Notes under the pieces: model-generated
The model's database searches: none
What the model was told of the DNA's origin: nothing
What the model saw: only the letters and a program-made list of their open reading frames with translations
Translations under genes and position numbers: made by a program
Shown here: one piece after another, positions 23,567-35,127 of the stretch
How the letters are laid out: the number at the start of each line of letters is the position of its first letter
How positions within the stretch are numbered: the first letter of the stretch is position 1
DNA from: Cornus controversa
Lineage: Eukaryota; Streptophyta; Magnoliopsida; Cornales; Cornaceae
DNA length: 64,000 nt
Assembly (NCBI GenBank): GCA_026545225.1
Contig: CM048854.1
Coordinates: forward strand, 26,208,730 to 26,272,729
Reading direction: 5' to 3'

Positions 23567-24342
23567 GAAAGTCTATCCTCTACCATCGAATATGAATAGA
23601 TTTATGTTTATGATAATGTATTATACTTGTAATATATATAATGTCCGCAAGAGAACCACCATATGCATATACTAAATGACAACATTATCAAAGGGACACC
23701 ATGATACATCTCATGCATCAACCAATACACAATGTCGTACAAGTATATAAAATATTTTATATCAAACCTAGATTTAATTAAGATATAATAAATGTTAACT
23801 ACAACCTAGAAACATTTGCACGAAGGGCATACAATCTCAACAACACAGAGAAGAGTGATAATTTCTCTTCTATTTGTGTACATGTGCGTGTCAAGGTGCG
23901 ATTAGTGGTTGTCAGTTCATGCAAACAAAACACTCCTAATAATAGTGATTATAGTAATAGATGAAGGAAAATAATATTGAAAAAGATTTTAGAAAGCACA
24001 AAGTTAAATACCAGCTACAACACTGTACACAAAATCATAAAAGATGCTAAGTAAAGGAACTAACTACCAGTGCTAGTGGCTTTGCCATTAATTTCTTCAA
24101 AGTAGAGTATTAGTCATGAGGCCGGAGTGGTTTGTTGATGCGGATTTGCGGTAGGGAATGGATGCTAGGATCGATGAGTAAAACCAACAATAGGTGACTT
24201 TAGGATGAATACATAACTAATTGTAGTACTTACTCATAATGGATTAATTTTGAGCTAGCTAAGCAATTAATATTCTATAGAACATGATTTTTCTTCTTAT
24301 AATAATTTTTTAACTGAAGTCATATGTATGTGTTTTATTTTT
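23567..24342. other. Spacer upstream of the PMEI segment
   Basis: AT-rich, unique within the window. I see no gene or repeat beyond short TA runs. Confidence 0.5.
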
Positions 24343-24587
24343 TGAGATTGCTTGCGTGTATGTATACTTGACTGATTAATTGATTGAAACCCATTAAATT
24401 TGAAATTGGAAATGATATAGCTACATATTAACCTTGGCCCCTCTAGGTCTTGTACATGTGATTACTTGGTAATTAATTTGGAGGAATGAATTAGTAAAAG
24501 TGAATCTATATTTAGTTATGCTATTTTAATATATGGTAGGTAAACACTTGTGAGCATGAGAAAGGTTATCGGTTGGTGTTTAACATC

Positions 24588-24614
24588 TATATATATATAT
24601 ATATATATATATAT
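24588..24614. repeat. (TA)n upstream of PMEI copy 1
   Basis: A TA tract of about 27 bp lies 240 bp upstream of the start codon. The orthologous tract at unit 2 (31411-31454) is longer. Confidence 0.9.
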
Positions 24615-24729
24615 CAAGAGAAAATGTTTTGGTGAGTATAGCCGATAGTGTTGACCTTTATTATGGCAATTCAACTTAAGCCTCCCTCCCTATTTTCATG
24701 CATAGCCAGCCAAGCCAAGCCATTTTCCT

Positions 24730-24738
24730 CTATAAAAA
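24730..24738 (+). promoter_or_regulatory. TATA box of PMEI copy 1
   Basis: TATAAAAAC lies in a CTC-rich context 123 bp before the ATG and is conserved at unit 2 (31553-31561). Transcription would be expected to start about 30 bp downstream, giving a 5' leader of about 90 bases. Inferred from position and consensus only. Confidence 0.75.
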
Positions 24739-24852
24739 CACCCCTCCTCTAGTTTTCAATTTCCATCAATCCCGAAGCTTCTTCTCCTTAATTTTAATTA
24801 CATACGTACATTCAAAACATATAGTGAACGATCTGCCCTAGCTAGCTTAACA

Positions 24853-25326
24853 ATGGAGCGTGTTCTCCTCATTTTTGCTGTCTCCTCTCTCCTGATCTTG
24901 TCATTAGTGGAGGCAACGGAGCCGGTGATCAGCCCCGCAAAGGCACCACGGGGTGACCTTATTGCTATGATGGACAATAACCTAAACAAGATAAATTTGA
25001 ATGCCGAGCAAGCTATTCAATCCTTTGATAAGGTTTCCAAGGATGGTTCTTTAAAGAATGAAGCTCAAGTATCATGGCTCCAACAATGCATTAAGGAATA
25101 CTCACATGTGATTTACACTGTCACAGAACATGCAAAGGGTGATGTTCAAAATGGCTTCATAGGCCTGAATATGGATTTGGCAGCAATCCTAATGGCACTT
25201 GATCGTTGTGACCGTTCGACTTTGGATTTTGCAGGTGGCCTTGAGGATCCAGGCAAGATATATGACACTACCATCAGGGATTTAACTCGCGACTCCATGT
25301 CCCTTTATGAAGCTTTCTTCAGTTAG
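24853..25326 (+). CDS. Secreted PMEI / invertase-inhibitor-like protein, copy 1
   Basis: 157 residues and no intron, as usual for this family. Residues 1-21 form a signal peptide (MERVLLIFAV... ending VEA), predicting export to the apoplast. The rest fits the helical bundle of plant invertase / pectin methylesterase inhibitors: C79 and C119, 40 residues apart, match the second conserved disulfide pair, followed by the usual C-terminal helix with acidic and polar residues. The N-terminal hairpin and first Cys pair of canonical members are absent, and the mature chain is short (about 136 residues). Binding to invertase or pectin methylesterase is therefore uncertain. The start is supported by AACAATGG context, a TATA box 123 bp upstream and conservation at copy 2. 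The 3' flank carries AATAAT-type polyadenylation candidates near 25450. The family assignment is by recognition, not by search. Confidence 0.85.
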   Translation: MERVLLIFAVSSLLILSLVEATEPVISPAKAPRGDLIAMMDNNLNKINLNAEQAIQSFDKVSKDGSLKNEAQVSWLQQCIKEYSHVIYTVTEHAKGDVQNGFIGLNMDLAAILMALDRCDRSTLDFAGGLEDPGKIYDTTIRDLTRDSMSLYEAFFS

Positions 25327-25754
25327 ATACATTAATTAATTCTCTCCATCTCAACAATGCACGTTTTATATATATACACACACACACATTATATATCTAA
25401 CTCATTCATTATTGGTGGGTGGCTTGATAGGGTTGATCATAATCATGTTTAATAATAATAATAAGAAGCTTTGGCATATAATGATTCATTAGCACTCTTT
25501 CCCCTTTAATTTTCAGTTTTACTTCCTTACACCTATTATTAATGGTTTATTTTTTCTCTTATGAAATCTTAAATTGTTGTTTGAACACTTTAATTATAAG
25601 ATTGACTTACCTTATCTAAAAAAGAATTGATACGTTGTTTTATTTGGCTAAAACATCAAAACCAATAGGAGTATAGTTTATTGATCTCACTCCATGTACG
25701 TAAAGGTAGTTTTAAAGCATTGTTTTCATTTATTCATTTTTAACATCTCTTTTA
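25327..25754 (+). other. 3' flank of PMEI copy 1
   Basis: Conserved at 32128-32574 and 43672-44099. It includes a CA/TA microsatellite (about 25364-25390) and a run of AATAAT repeats near 25450 that could serve as polyadenylation signals. No other gene is seen. Confidence 0.6.
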
Positions 25755-26826
25755 ACATCTTTGCTCCACCATGGGCCTTCAGGCCCCCCTATATGACCCA
25801 GAGTCTAGCGTAACTTTCTCACTCGAATATGAGCCACAACCCAATAGTCATAATATTGCAAAAAGGTAACTGGAAGAATATGAACACTACACAAATATTC
25901 TATCTCCTTTGTAGTGCGATCTGCTTCTCCTTCCCCACCAATGAACAGTGGTAGAACAAACCAAACGAACCAGTGACTTGATCAATAAGAAATATTTGAA
26001 TTAGTCTTCGAACGATTAACCAAGCAAAAAGAGAGACAAAACCTAAATAACTCATTATGTTAATGTGTGTATTATCTCAACAATATAAACATAAAAACAA
26101 AGTTATCTGTCAAAAATACTTTAATATTTTATCTCTCTAATATCAAATTTTTCTAAAGTTCTTTAGAAAGCTTCATGGGTGAGAAATCATATGAGGTTAA
26201 TATAGATGTTAAAAATCCTAATTTTTCTTGAAAAAACAAGTTAAAAATCAATTGAAAATGAATCCCAACATTTTAGAAAAGTTCAGAGTTTAATTTCGAT
26301 CAAAACACAACACTGCAGAGCAAAAAGGCCATATTAGGATTCATGTGCTAGTCTAGCCATTTCTTAGAATGGTCCAGCCTGGTTAAATCTTATAATCGAG
26401 ATATTGAGATCTCATGGACCAGTCCAGGACTTTATTGGACTAATCCAACCTTCAAAAATATTAATTTTATATCCAAAAACCATAGTTTTAAAGGTCAGGA
26501 ACCATTTATACAAAAACTATGTGTTCTTACCACTTTACCTAGACTATGTGCCCCTCATGCTTGATAAACGTTGTCCACATGCATTTGAAAACATTCAAAA
26601 ACTTCAGACGATCAAATTCTTGTTCAAATCATTGATGTCATCTTCAGACGGTGAAACTTCTTGTTGAATCATTTTGACTTGATCATATGCATGTTTGGTG
26701 AAGAACTTTATTGATGCTTACTGACTTCAATTGCATGATCGATTACAAAGAATTAAATGAAGATTTAAACTCGATCATTCTTAGTTTTGACACCAAAATT
26801 TGCTATTTACAAATTTATAAGTCACA
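25755..26826 (-). mobile_element. Old Copia LTR fragment downstream of PMEI copy 1
   Basis: Aligns with the right three quarters of the LTR 22239-23566 (from about 22610) and ends in the same ATAAGTCACA terminus. It includes the GGACYRGTCC array (26340-26450) and a decayed TATA-like run near 26193 read on the minus strand. The left part of the LTR is missing. It was present before the PMEI segment duplicated, since units 2 and 3 carry it too. Confidence 0.75.
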
Positions 26827-26834
26827 TATTGTTC

Positions 26835-28276
26835 ATTAATTTATTAATTGAGGTGTGGAAGTGTCTAGGTGAAGTTGGCTTGTCTTGGTTAACAAAATTG
26901 TTTAATAAAATTATAACAATTAATAGGATGCCAGATGAGTGACGCCAAAGTTTTCTTATACCTATATATAAAAATAAAGGAGACGTACAAAGTTGTAATA
27001 ATTATCATAGTATTAAATTAATGAGTCACAATATGAAACTTTGGGAGAAAGTGATTGAACAATATCTAAGACGAGAGACAGAAGTGTTAGAGAATAAATT
27101 TGGATTCATACCAGATAGGTCAATGATGGAGGCTATTCACTTGTTGAGGAGGCTAATGGAAAGATATAGAAAGAAGAAGATAGATCTCCATCTTATTTTT
27201 ATTGATTTGGAGAAAGTCAATGATAGGGTACCAAGAGACCTAATATAGAGGGTTTTAGAAAATAAATGAGACACAAAGGGATATATTAACATAATAAAGG
27301 ACATGTATGATGGGTGTGTAACTAGAGTGAGAACGCTTGTAGGGGAAACAAGAGAATTCCTAATCACTGTAGGCTTACACCAAGGGTCCGCATTAAGTCC
27401 ATACATTTTTGCTTTAGTGAGGATGAGTTGACAAGACACATCCAAGATGATATTCCATGGTGTATGCTATTTGCCGATGATATTGTTTTAGTTGATGAGA
27501 CTAGAGAATGAGTTAATGCCAAATTGGAGGTTTGGAGAGAAGATTTAGAACTAAAAGGGTTTAAAATAAGTTAAAATAGAACTGAAAATATGAAGTGTAA
27601 CTTTAGTAATTCTAAAAGGACAAATGAGGATGTAGTGAGGATTAAGAATCAAGGGGTACAAAAAAAGTTAACATTTTTGCTATTTAGGTTCAATTATTCA
27701 AAATGAGAGAGAAATTGAAGATGACGTTAATCATAGAATCAAGGAAGGATGGGTTAAATGGAGGGGTGCATCTAGTATATTGTGTGATAGACGTATCCCC
27801 TTATGATTGAAAATGGACTTTTATTGAATAGCCCATAGACCAGCCATACTTTATGGTACTGAATGTTGGGCAGCTAAGCAACAACATTTGCATAAAGTGA
27901 GTGTCGTTTAAATGCAAATATTGAGCTGGATGTGCGGGAAGACTAGAAATGATAGAATTAAAAATTAACACATTCACGAGATGGTTGGAGTAGCACCAAT
28001 TGGAGATAAAATGAGAGAAAATTGGCTAGATGGTTTGAACATGTGCAAAGAAAGCCTTTAACTACGCCCGTCGGGAAAAATGACAAAGTCCAAATTGAAG
28101 GCAATGTTAAGGGAAGAGAAAGACCAATTCAGCTAACATGGGTAATATTCGTAAAGAAAGATATGATAGCATGTGAATTAACCGAAGAGATGACCTTAAA
28201 TAGAGAGGAATGGAAACATCGGATTCATGTAGCCGATCCCAAGTAATTGGGAAAAGGCTTGGTTGTTGTTGTTTAA
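26835..28276 (+). mobile_element. RTE-clade LINE, 5'-truncated and inactive
   Basis: Reverse transcriptase blocks appear in order: the RGIKLMSH-like block (about 27003-27040, here HSIKLMSHNMKLWE), FGFIPDRSMMEAIHLLRRLM (27098-27157), LIFIDLEKVNDRVPRD (27193-27240), LHQGSALSPYIFA (27375-27413) and the catalytic FADD box (27466-27477, FADDIVL). The thumb and C-terminal blocks (RPAILYGTECW near 27840, VAPIGDKM near 27990, WFEHVQRKP near 28031) follow. The 3' end reads GGGAAAAGGCTTGGTTGTTGTTG, the typical plant RTE tail with TTG repeats. Several stops and frame changes interrupt it, for example after DLI at 27246 and inside the palm. The endonuclease domain is missing. Unit 2 preserves the empty site near 36305-36325. 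Confidence 0.88.
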
Positions 28277-28719
28277 ATACTTATTTAGATGTGATTGTAT
28301 TGATTCATTTTCAGCGATTCTTTTGAACAAAAGAAGACCTACAATTTTCTTCCATGAATATTTGTGCTAACATAAGAAAGTATTTAGTCAAAACAGAGTT
28401 TTTCAATTTCTTGTGTTACTTTATGACAAGTTGTTGCTACCATTAATATTATTTATGAATTTTTAGGACAAATGAAGTTGATTATATGTTTAGGATGGTA
28501 TTGACCATGAACGCTTTTTCAGTAGAACAACGCATGTTTGAGGATTAATTTTCGACCATTGATACTTATCAACCCAAAAAAAAAAATGCTTATAAGTTCC
28601 TTTTGTTACGACGTAAATATGTAAACTTTTTTTGGGTATTTTTTTTCATTTTTTGGAGTTTGGCTAAGATCCTGAAAATATTTTTTGATTTTTTTTCTCC
28701 ATGTTTCCTGTTTTTAACT

Positions 28720-29094
28720 AAAAGATCAAAACTCTTACGAAAATCAAACTTGCATTCTTACCAAAAATCATAATTTTCAATGTCACTAATTATCCAATCT
28801 CTATGTTTCTCTCAATCCTAGCAACAGCTACACATATATTATCTCCAACAAAATTACTAGTGATAATTATTTTATAAAAAAAAGTGAAAAATTAATTAAA
28901 AATTAAAAAAATCAAAGCTCTTATGAAAATCAAACTTGCTTTCTTACAAAAAGTCATAATTTTTCCAACTCACTAATTATCCAATCTCTATCTCTCTCTC
29001 AATCCTAGCAACGACTACACATATATTATATTCAACAAAATTACCAATAATAATTATTTTACAAAAAAAACTGTGAAAAAATAACTAAAAATTA
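28720..29094 (+). repeat. Tandem duplication of about 185 bp, unit 1 only
   Basis: The block starting AAATCAAACTTGC appears near 28739 and again near 28925, each followed by the same CTAATTATCCAATCTCTAT stretch. Unit 2 has a single copy (about 36768-36960) that resembles the second more closely. Confidence 0.75.
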
Positions 29095-30300
29095 TTTCAC
29101 GTATTCTATGTTTATAAATTATTTCTCACATTTCTATCCTTTAAGTACAAGGGAAAAAAAGTCACAATATCAATCATGATTCACATCAACTCAATAAAAT
29201 CAAACTATACACATGACCGAGCATAACTTGACACAAATTGAAAATACAAAATTTAAAAAAAAAATTTACATAAATAAAAAAAAGTTATTTAAAATTTGAT
29301 AGCTGAAAGCATGTATTTAGCAAAAATAAAAAAACAAACATAATCTCTGCAAAGATATATCGGTATCCTTCAGCTGAAAGATTAAGTCTACAATGTCTTC
29401 AAAGTAAATAATTTCAGTAGGCTTGAATCAGGTGAGAGGACACCTTATGCAAACAATGGAGTGGAGAAGTAACTTGATTTGCTGAAAATTTTGATATCTT
29501 AAAATGAGACTACTGCAACAACCAAAATGGACAATTTACTTTGGACAAATTTGTTCAAAGCCATAAAAAGATAATAGTTAGAAAAAAATTACAATCTATT
29601 CCACCTTTCTGAACCGACCTACAAAAGAAAACACACGTTACAATTTGAGAAGACCCAAGCAAAAATATTCACAGAATCTACTAGAAATATAAATCACAAT
29701 GGAATTGGAAAGATATTAACACAAATTCCAAATACAATACAGGAATGCATTTGCATCCAATAATAAATAGAATAAAAACACGTACCACTACCAATAAACT
29801 ACCAAGTATTTCAAGAAACTATTTCAAGTATCAACCAACAAAACAAACAATAAACTATAAATTATGAGATCAAGAAACCATAAAATATCAAGTATTATCC
29901 AACATAACATATTAAGATGTACTCAAAGAAGATATCAATAGGACCCAATCAAATCACCATGAGTATTTCATATTTTTGCCTAAACAAGTAAAGATCTTTG
30001 TTATTTAACAAAATGATGACACAAATATTCACATATGATAATACCACAAGCCAAAATAAAAGGGAGTGAGAGGGATCTATAACAATTGTTAAACTAAACA
30101 CTAAAAGAAAGAACTTACTAAATACAGAACCAATAAGCCAAAACTTAGTAAAAACTGAACCAATTAGCTAAAAGTGAACAAAATTAAACCAATTAGATCA
30201 ATGCAAAGTCACAAGTCTAGTACTAGATTCACAACTCAAGGAATAAATAATAGTTTTTTGCTAAAGTGACCTCTTATATTGGCATTCAAAACAGCCCCAA
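29095..30300. other. Noncoding tail of unit 1
   Basis: No open frame or RNA gene is recognised. From about 29281 the sequence is almost the same as 37141-38160 (roughly a dozen differences by eye over about 1 kb), far closer than the PMEI genes are to each other. The function is unknown. It may be a fragment of an unrecognised element. Confidence 0.5.
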
Positions 30301-30603
30301 GCTACATATCTAAGACATGGCCTCAAAAATTAAGGCACTTTACATAAAGTGGAACTCTGCCTAGCAGAATTCAGGGTAACTTTTAAGACACCTAATTTCA
30401 TAGTAATCAATACACAAAGCATAAGTTTCAAACCATTACCCAGATAACTATTTATAGAGTTCGAAACTCATTTTTTTGTTGCACAATGATTACAATTTCT
30501 TGGAGCCCAAGACTTGTCTTACAAGAAATTTTCTAAAAGAATACAACTCTAAAATAGAAAGGGGTCGGTAGGATTTTAGATTGAGTAGAGAGAGAGAGTA
30601 CTT
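30301..30603. other. Unique spacer between units 1 and 2
   Basis: No gene is seen. A GA run lies near 30585-30600. Confidence 0.45.
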
Positions 30604-31167
30604 TGATGCGTGGTTAAATGTGTCAATTAAAAATTACCATTTTATAATATGATGAATCCTTGTATTGAAAGGGTTGTTGAACCTCAAGGACTTGCATAAT
30701 TATATTGGTTGTATTACTTAGCTTCCGAGTTGATTCCAATTCAATTGAAATAGAGTGATTGGTTGATTGTGTTCTTAAACAAATTAAAAGTTGAAATAAA
30801 AACTAGATGTAAACTAAGTAAATTAAGTTAATCAAGAGGAGAGAATTCTAGGAAACTTGACTTCACCACAAACTCCTCAACACTGATCAACTGCATTTAA
30901 TCCAAAGAAGTTATTCTATGTACTTTTAAATTGTTTGGCTACAAGGTCACAGAAAAATTATTGAGAAAATTCAATTAAATTGAATTAAGAATAACACATC
31001 TTTGGCTGGCATGAATTCTCTACCTAACTACTTTTAAACTCAACTAAATTACTTTGTAGTACAATTCATCTTTCCTTAGCATGAATTACTAAAATCACAA
31101 TTTAAATGATCATGAAACAGCCCAGAATAATTTTCCCACTTTATGATCATAGAAAATAAAGATAGTG
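30604..31167 (+). mobile_element. Truncated 1.5-kb-family LTR-like element (subfamily B)
   Basis: Starts TGATGCGTGG and follows the element at 45991-47283 (CAATTAAAAATTACC..., GGACTTGC..., GGCATGAATT...). It is cut at 31168, where unit 2 begins, with the shared heptamer TGAGATT at the joint. Confidence 0.65.
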
Positions 31168-31406
31168 TGAGATTGCTTGCGTGTATGTATACTTGACTGA
31201 TTAATTGATTGAAACCCATTAAATTTGAAATTGGAAATGATATAGCTACATATTAACCCTGACCCCTCTAGGTCTTGTACGCGTGATTACATGGTAATTA
31301 ATTAGTTGAAATGAATTAGTAAAAGTGAATCTATATTTAGTTATGCTATTTTAATATATAGCAGGCAAATCCTTGTGTCCATGAGAAAGGTTACCGGTAT
31401 GTGTTT

Positions 31407-31410
<4 letters not shown>

Positions 31411-31454
<44 letters not shown>
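31411..31454. repeat. (TA)n upstream of PMEI copy 2
   Basis: A TA tract of about 44 bp, longer than at copy 1. Confidence 0.9.
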
Positions 31455-31455
<1 letters not shown>

Positions 31456-31552
31456 CTTAACTTGAATTGCTATAATAAAGATCAACAATATCGGCTTTGA
31501 TCGATCCCTCCCTATTTTCTTGCATAGCCAGCCAAGCCATGCCATTTTTCTC

Positions 31553-31561
31553 TATAAAAAC
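31553..31561 (+). promoter_or_regulatory. TATA box of PMEI copy 2
   Basis: TATAAAAAC lies 116 bp before the ATG, with the same context as copy 1. The leader contains an expanded GCTA tetranucleotide run just before the start codon (about 31641-31661) that is shorter in copy 1. Confidence 0.75.
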
Positions 31562-31668
31562 ACCCATCCTCTAGGCTTCAATTTTCATCAATCCCAAAGC
31601 TTCTTCTCTTTAATTTTAAAATATATAGTGATTGATCTACCCTAGCTAGCTAGCTAGCTAGCTTAACA

Positions 31669-32127
31669 ATGGAGCGTGCTCTCCTCATTCTTGTTGTCTC
31701 TTCTCTCTTGATCTTGTCGTCAGTGGAGGCAACGGAGCCAGTGATTAGCCCTGCAAAGGCACCACGAAGTGACCTTGTTGCTGTGATGGACAATAACCTG
31801 AATAAGATAAAGTTGAATGCTGAGCAAGCTATTCAATCCTTTGATAGGGTTTCGAAGGATGGTTCTTTAAAAAATGAGGCTCAAGGAAGATGGCTACAAC
31901 AGTGCGTTAAGGAATACACACATGTGATTTACACTGTCACAGAACATGCAAGGGATGCTATTCAAAATGGCTTCGCAAGCCTGAATAAGGATTTGGCAGC
32001 AATCCTAATGGCACTTGATCGTTGTGACCGTTCGACTTTGGATTTTGCAGGTGGCCTTGAGGATCCAGCCAAGATATATGACACCACCATCAGGGATTTG
32101 ACTCGCGACTCCATGTCCCTTTTATGA
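31669..32127 (+). CDS. Secreted PMEI / invertase-inhibitor-like protein, copy 2
   Basis: 152 residues. The signal peptide (residues 1-21), C79 and C119 match copy 1. By eye the coding sequence differs from copy 1 at about 41 of 474 positions (about 91% identical). Relative to copies 1 and 3, an extra T in the run after TCCC near 32120 shifts the frame, so the protein ends ...MSLL and loses the shared YEAFFS tail. The remaining core is intact and the promoter is conserved, so it could still be expressed. Changes such as AKGDV to ARDAI and FIGLNM to FASLNK alter surface residues of the second half. Family assignment as for copy 1. Whether the shortened last helix is stable is unknown. Confidence 0.8.
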   Translation: MERALLILVVSSLLILSSVEATEPVISPAKAPRSDLVAVMDNNLNKIKLNAEQAIQSFDRVSKDGSLKNEAQGRWLQQCVKEYTHVIYTVTEHARDAIQNGFASLNKDLAAILMALDRCDRSTLDFAGGLEDPAKIYDTTIRDLTRDSMSLL

Positions 32128-32574
32128 AGCTTTCTTCAATTAGATACATTAATTAATTCTCTCCATCTAAACAATGCATGTTTTATATATAAACACACGC
32201 GCACGTTAATTATTTTATATCTAACTCATTCATTATTATTGGGTGGTTCGATAGGGCTGATCATAATTATGTTTAATAATAATAAGAAGAAGCTTTGGCA
32301 TATAATTATTCATTAGCATTCTTTCCCCCTTAATTTTTGGTTTTTATTTCCTTCCACCTATTTTTAATGGTTTATATTTTCTCTTATGAAATCTTAAATT
32401 ATTGTTTGAACACTTTAATTACAAGATTGTCTTGCGTTATCAAAAAATATATATATACTTTGTTTGATTTGGTTAAAACATCAAAACCAATAGGAGTACA
32501 GTTTATTGATCTCATTCCATGTATGTAAAGGTAGTTTCAAGGCATTGTTTTCATTTATTCATTTTTAACATCTT
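32128..32574 (+). other. 3' flank of PMEI copy 2
   Basis: Conserved with copies 1 and 3, including AATAAT runs near 32274 usable as polyadenylation signals. The small plus-strand frame here has no recognisable product. Confidence 0.55.
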
Positions 32575-33288
32575 TGCTCCACCATGGGCCTCCGGTCCCA
32601 CCCATATGACCTAGAGACTAGTGTAACTTTCTCACTTGAATATGAGCCACAACCCAACAATTGCAGTATTGTAGAATGGTAACTGGAAGAATATGACCAC
32701 TCCACAAATATTATGTCCCCTTTGTACTGGGATCTACTTCTCCTGTAGAGGAAACTAAGCGAACCAGTGACTTGATCAATAAGAAATACTTGAAGTAGTA
32801 TTCGAACGACCGATCAAGAAAAAAGAGAGACACAACCTAAATAACTCATTATGTATATGTGTGTGTTCTCTCAAAAATATATACATAAAAACAAAGTTCT
32901 CTATCAAAAAATAACTCAATATTTTCTCCCTCTAATATCAGATTTTTCTAAACTTCTTTCGAAAGCATCATGGGAGAGAAATCATATAAGGTTTATATAG
33001 ATGTTAAAAATCCTAATTTTCCTTGAAAAATAAGTTGAAAGTCAATTGAAAAGGAATCCCAATCTTTTAGAAAAGTTCAGAGTTTAATCCGGTCAAAATA
33101 GGACACTGCAGAATAAAAAGACCACAACAGTCCAACCCTTTCTTGGACCAGTCCAGCTATATTAAATCTTATAATCAAAATGTTGAAACCTTATGAATTA
33201 GTCTAGGGCTTTATTGGACTAGTCCGACCTTAAAAATTATTAATTTTGTGTCTGAAAACCCTAGTCTTAAAGGTCGGGTGTCATGCCC

Positions 33289-34661
33289 TAAAATTCGAAC
33301 CACCGGGACTCCCTCGGACCAACTTGAATCCTGAGTGCGAACCCGTTCAATCAACCCCATGAAAGACCTTAATCACACTCATGTGATAGTATCAAGCTCT
33401 AATACCATGTTGTCATGCCCCAATTTCTAACACTCGATTAAGAGCGAGGGAAATGAGGGTGAATAGTGAAATCCAATCGATTTACATTCATAAATCTCTC
33501 ATTTTCATAAATAAACTTCTTGTGTATTTTAAATCTCAGCTTGAATCTTATGTGAATGGAAAGAGAGTTCAAAAATAATCAATTTCAAAAAAAAGAATCA
33601 TCAAATTTTGATTTAAAACAGAGAAGATATGGTTGCTTGAAGTTGGGCAAAATTTGGTCAAGGTCTGCAATAAAAGTGATCGAGCGTCATAGAAAAAGAG
33701 ATCATGCGCATTCACTCTGGAATATAAACTTCTAGGGCATTTTACAAAGGCAATCGAGCCCCGTAAAAAGCAATCGAGCGCTGTTAATGCTGAGGCTAAA
33801 ATCCTGCAACCCAGGCTTATCCAATTTTCACCCTAACTTCAAATCATATTATCTCTCAATCCGTAAGTCCATTTGATCCAAAATTTGACATGGATCATCA
33901 TCAATTTAATCAAACAATTAATCCACAAAACCTAATATAATCATATATAACATGCATGCACCTATTTTAAGCTAATAACATGAAATTAAACTTGAAATAT
34001 AAGACACAACGTACACCCCCTACCTCAATAGCTATAGTTTCAAGCTATTTCTTACTTTACTCAAAAAAATAAACTTCTTAGAAATTCATTCCAGACCAAC
34101 CAAACTCAAGCCCTCGTTGTATAGACCGTTTCTTCTTTCTTCGGCGAACTCAAATTCCCACCTGAAGTCCCTCTAAATTGATGAAGAAAGGAAAAAAAAG
34201 ATGAAGCTACATATATGTGTGTGTATATATATATATGTCCCTCACGGCTACTAGAAATTCAAAATGAAGATATGAATCCCCTCTTTGCTATTTCAAGCAA
34301 AATGACCTACACTTATTTACAACAATGCCATTACTTTTCCCTAAACTTTTCTGGACTCATTTTCAGAGTTCCGTATTTCTAATTGACACGAAATTATTTT
34401 TGCAGCGCATAAAATATTTTATTTAAGCTACCCTCCAAATTTGGAGTCATTCCGACAATTTTGGATTTTCTGTATCCCTAGGTCAATCTGACTCGAAAAA
34501 GTCAACTTTGGTCAAACGCTCCAAAAATTTTCTCAAACCTTAAATACATTCTCTAAACATGTATTTTACATTTAAAACACATATATAATTATTTAAAGCA
34601 TTAAAATGACAATCAAATAAAAATGATAAAAAATCGGACAAAAGTGGTCAAAGTCCTTACA
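33289..34661 (-). mobile_element. Gypsy LTR (3' LTR, minus sense) of the composite
   Basis: Runs from TGTCATGCCC to GTCCTTACA, 1373 bp, and belongs to the family of 53986-57951. The adjoining pol tail on its right shows that it is a 3' LTR in minus sense. A GATCGAGCG-type word array lies at about 33675-33795, and a TA-rich promoter-like run at about 34222-34237. Confidence 0.75.
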
Positions 34662-35127
34662 ACCTAGCTACCCAACATAAAAGGATTTCATCCCCGAAAT
34701 TAGGTCATACCTAAAGGAAACAAGTCTGGATACTTATAACGAACTTCCTGCTCTCACTCCCAAGTAACCTCATCAGCATTGTGGTGATGCCACGAAACCT
34801 TGACCAACGGAATGGTTTTACCCCTTTAAACTTGCTCTCTAGCATTAAGAATCAGAACTGGTCTCTCCTCATAGGTGAGATCCTCATTAACCTCAACATC
34901 TACCTAACTTAGAACATGTTATGGATCAGGTTTGTATTTTCTCAACAGTAAAACATGGAATACGTTGTGAACCTTTTTCAACTGTGGCGGTAAAGCCAAT
35001 TTGTAAGCCACCTCACCGACACACTTGAGAATCTCAAATTGTCCAATGTATCTAGGCAATAACTTGCCACTCCACCCAAAACACATCAATCCTTTCCATG
35101 GTTAAACCTTAAGAAACACATGGTATT
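34662..35127 (-). mobile_element. Gypsy pol C-terminal fragment
   Basis: In minus sense it shows the post-integrase region (FGWSGKL, GEVAYKLALP, KVHNVFHVLLL) and a chromodomain-like tail (HHNADEVTWE near 34770), then a short untranslated stretch before the LTR. All upstream coding sequence is absent. It is broken. The chromodomain-type tail fits a chromovirus (Tekay-like) Gypsy. Confidence 0.75.

Larger units (their letters stand above)
24343..30300 (+). repeat. PMEI segmental duplication, unit 1
   Basis: Homologous to 31168-38163 (unit 2) and, in part, to 43456-44807 (unit 3). The order is promoter, PMEI gene, 3' flank, old Copia LTR fragment, unique noncoding tail. Unit 1 lacks the Gypsy/TRIM insertion found in unit 2 and instead has an RTE LINE at about 26835-28276. 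The left breakpoint shares the heptamer TGAGATT with unit 2's left neighbour. Confidence 0.85.
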
